DNA of 64,000 nt from Owenia fusiformis (Eukaryota; Annelida; Polychaeta; Sabellida; Oweniidae): positions 3,200,001 through 3,264,000 of the forward strand of contig CAIIXF020000002.1 in assembly GCA_903813345.2 (NCBI GenBank), given 5' to 3'. The position numbers and the translations under genes were made by a program. Below are positions 61,011 to 64,000 of this stretch, piece after piece (positions within the stretch are counted from its first letter, which is position 1; each line of letters opens with the position of its first letter). The notes under the pieces were generated by a model. That model saw nothing but the letters and a program-made list of their open reading frames with translations, was not told where the DNA came from and made no database searches.

Positions 61011-61432
61011 TACCGTGTTTTTATACAGAATGTTTTCAATAATTGGTTTGAGAAAAACATTGTTGAATTCAGTTCTCCATATCGATACCACCCCTTTGAT
61101 GAAGTACTGTATCTTTTGTTTCAATTGTAGAACGAGAAAATACCACGTTGATCTGCAAGCCATGATACATTTCGATTTAGAATATACAGATGCACTTTAA
61201 ACAAAACATATTAACGGCAATGTGTAGCTGTCAATCCCAATATTCCAATTATGACACCTAAATGAATAACATCACGTAAACTGTACCAAACAAGTGATAT
61301 CAGATGGTTTGATTCGTCAAAGTTGAGAATACATTTCCGATGAAAACCGCTCCATCGATTAAACCTCACATCGTACTTTGCTATCCAGAATCAACTATAG
61401 AGGAATACATTCAAGCAAGGATACTTAAAATT

Positions 61433-64000
61433 ATGAAAGCGAACATAGTTATTATGCTGTGTTTCATTTCATTCATTGAAACGGGAAACGTTGAAATTTC
61501 AATTAATCTTTCCAATCGACAACCGGTGAAAACAACGTATTTAAAATCCGTTAACGAAGAACGACTAGACCAACCAATTAAGTCGTTTAAAGTGGTAACA
61601 AACGGTCGATGCGCTGCTACCTGCTCGGCAACCCCGGAATGCACGTCGTACAATTTGCGGATGATAGACGATGAGATATACAAAGCAGTCTGCGAATTAA
61701 ATGGATACAGTGCATCTCCCCCGACTCCTTCATCTGATAAAGTAGACTGTTACATAAAACCACGTAAGCAATAATGTCTTAGAATTATTTCGTAAATTTT
61801 TCAGAATCTGGTTACATTAGCGTAACAAAATAGAGGCACTTCCTGGCTTCGAATCCGATGGGGACTTTTGTTTTCTCGATTTACACCCTATGCAGACAGA
61901 GCCTGTGGGAAATATTGGGTGCGGCGCAAATGAGCGGAGGGTGCGGAGCTAACGGTCATTTTTGAATTTAAAATTGGGATATTTCTGAAACTAAGCCGTT
62001 TTGGGACTTCAAATATACCAAGATATGTGTATTTGACACCAAATATCAATAAAATTGTGAAAATAGTAGTGCAATTCATTTTATAGCGACGCAGTATGCC
62101 TTAAACATTTCCCAGACCTATATATTTTGAGACTATCCTTTTAATACTGCGTCCCCAGCATTCATAAAACATGGTGTTCAAGATACACTACCCATGCAAA
62201 TTATTTTTGCATCTTGGAAGCCAGGCAGTATCTGTGTGATTTTATAAAAATTCGGAAATGTTCTTCAGATATGAGCCCCTCTAAATATTGGGTGCGGAGC
62301 TACGTTTATGGAGCTGCTCCGCACCCAATATTTAGAGGGGCTCATATCTGAAGAACATTTCCGAATTTTTATAAAATCACACAGATACTGCCTGGCTTCC
62401 AAGATGCAAAAATAATTTGTATAGATAGTGTACCTTGAACACCATTTTTTATGATGCTGGGGACTCAGTATTAAAAGGATAATTTCAAAATATATAGGTC
62501 TGGGAAAGGTTTAAGGCACACTGCGTCGCTATAGAATGAATTGCGCTACTATTTTCACAATTGTATTGATATTTGGTGTCAAATACACATATCTTGGTAT
62601 ATTTGAAGTCCCAAAACGGCTTAGTTTCAGAAATATCCCAAATTTAAATTCAAAAATAACCGTTAGCTCCGCACCCTCCGCTCATTTGCTCCGCACCCAA
62701 TATTTCCCACAGGCTCTGTCTGCATAGGGTGATTTACTGTATACCAAATCTACTAATACGTAAAGTTACAGACTATAGCGTGGCAAAAAACTAGAAAATA
62801 TAATTTAGCTTCAAGAAAGGTCATCGGTTTAAACTTGGTGAGAAGTGAAGCCGCAATTCATATATTTAGTATCTTTGTTACATTAACGAAAGTCTATGTG
62901 AACGAATGGACACGTATACGTACGATCCTGTCTTAGCTTCTCGTCATTTGAATTGACCATGTCTATCAGGACTCCTTGTTAGAACAAATATGGCGCGTGT
63001 GTAAATCATTGCCATCCAATATACGTCGATGTAACACAGGTTTAAATGTTACGTCAAAGTAACAAAAGTTCAAAATCGCACCTCATCTTAGTGACATTGC
63101 TTTTTCGTCAATGTAACAAAAGCGAAAGAGTAAATGTATAAATTACGGCTCCAAAGATTGTTTCCGACATTTTACATTTACTTTAAATTATATTTGAATT
63201 AAAACCGAAAAGCATATTTTGGACAGCAAGAAAAAATGGCTCTTCTGTATTCATTGATCATACTTCAGGTAAACCTGGTCCACCCGGAATCCCTACCGTA
63301 TCTGCACGAAACGACACCGCTCATGTTACCTGGACACCAACTCAAGATGACGGGGGTGCAAAGGTCACAAATTACAAAGTTGAGATACGTCGTTCCAACC
63401 AATATACGTGGGAGCTTTTAAACACAAATGATCGTATTCCTGGTACTAGTTATTTGGTGAGAGGTCTAGTAGAAGGTGTTGAGTATGAGCTGCGCGTCAA
63501 GGCAGAAAATGAAGCCGGCACTGGTGAACCATCGCAACCATCAGGGGCTTTAACGTATGGTAAGCAAGTAGTTGACTGGATTCCAACTAATCTAGGTGAA
63601 CTCATATTTATTTTTTATATTGTATACGGCTGTATGTTCGTCGCTCGATCGATCTGAGTATTCTGTTTGAGGAAGATATGTGATATTATACATCAAGTTT
63701 GCACACGACTGCCTGATATTTAGTTCCATGATGAAAGTCATAACTATATCGGTGGTTAATGTATTTATTTTTGTAATTTCAGTCGGACCAAGTGTTTTCA
63801 TGAGGCAGCTGCAAACAGGTAAAATCTCAGATCTGACAGTCAGCCGACTTGGAAATATTGCTGTAACAAATCCAGTTGTTTCTTCAACAACAATCTATAA
63901 CAGGACTTTCCACATGATAAAAGACATTAGCATAGCAACCAGGCGTGTAAGCCAGACCATAGATGGCCAGCTTGTTTTCACAGGTGCAGACGGTAAAACG
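61433..64000 (+). CDS. Secreted PAN plus fibronectin-III protein, 5' part (runs off the window)
   Basis: Exons 61433-61763, 63269-63559 and 63783 to the window end join in phase 1 at both junctions. ATG 61433 is preferred over in-frame ATG 61340 because MKANIVIMLCFISFIETGNV is a good signal peptide. Exon 1 then has a PAN/apple-like module: GRCAATCSATPECTSYN, YKAVCELN and DKVDCYIKP. Exon 2 is one fibronectin type III domain (PGIPTVSARNDTAHVTW, VTNYKVEIR, YELRVKAENEAGTGEPS). Exon 3 starts VGPSVFMRQLQTGKISDL and is unrecognised. An extracellular adhesion or matrix role is inferred. Unspliced, exon 1 would stop at 61774, so the intron is required. Confidence 0.8.
61884..62731. repeat. 848-bp near-perfect palindrome
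   Basis: Arms 61884-62305 and about 62310-62731 are inverted copies with few mismatches. Outer ends are CACCCTATGCAGACAGAGCC and its complement. AATATTGGGTGCGG occurs near the outside and again at the centre (GGGTGCGGAGCTACGTTTAT then GGAGCTGCTCCGCACCC). It lies inside the first intron of the PAN/FN3 gene. It has foldback-transposon structure without coding. Confidence 0.88.

Overview
The window is animal genomic DNA: AT-rich, with small intron-split genes, canonical GT-AG splice sites, and a majority of repeats and mobile elements. The gene families (class C receptor ectodomain, HECT ligase with a zinc ribbon, PAN plus fibronectin-III protein, RAG1-like transposase, Penelope and Gypsy elements) fit an invertebrate metazoan, most likely a marine deuterostome or lophotrochozoan. 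I cannot name the species. No bacterial operons, CRISPR arrays, rRNA or convincing tRNA genes were seen.

Layout. 1-8 kb: a plus-strand HECT-type E3 ubiquitin ligase gene (zinc-ribbon exon at 1.36 kb, HECT exons 4.83-7.90 kb) with repeat-filled introns. 8-11.3 kb: dispersed repeats and a deleted mariner-like element. 11.7-13.6 kb: an intact two-exon minus-strand DDE integrase-like gene. 14.9-30.5 kb: one minus-strand gene of eight phase-compatible exons encoding a 545-residue metabotropic-glutamate-receptor-like ectodomain with signal peptide and cysteine-rich domain but no seven-helix segment. Its introns hold a 6.6 kb LTR element with 2.5 kb LTRs and almost no internal coding, a Penelope-like fragment in an unusual order, and minisatellites. 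30.5-34.6 kb: no gene seen. 34.67-47.61 kb: a young Gypsy retrotransposon whose gag-pol frame is split by a 4.7 kb element made mostly of ATATATCG-type satellite. 48.3-51.3 kb: a two-exon, 892-residue minus-strand transposase with a RAG1-like N-terminal zinc region and a RAG1/Transib-like arrangement of catalytic and zinc residues. 51.3-61.3 kb: gene-poor, with hairpins, a second mariner-type element and two satellite clusters. 61.4-64 kb: the start of a plus-strand secreted protein (signal peptide, PAN domain, fibronectin III) that runs off the edge; its first intron holds an 848-bp palindrome.

The host genes do not look like a functional cluster. The strongest candidates for follow-up are the RAG1-like transposase, the receptor ectodomain lacking its membrane part, the satellite-carrying element with a 10-bp target duplication inside Gypsy, and the LTR element with a recognisable tRNA-Leu primer site. 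Exon boundaries and reading phases were worked out by hand from the sequence. Family names rest on recognised motifs, not on database searches.
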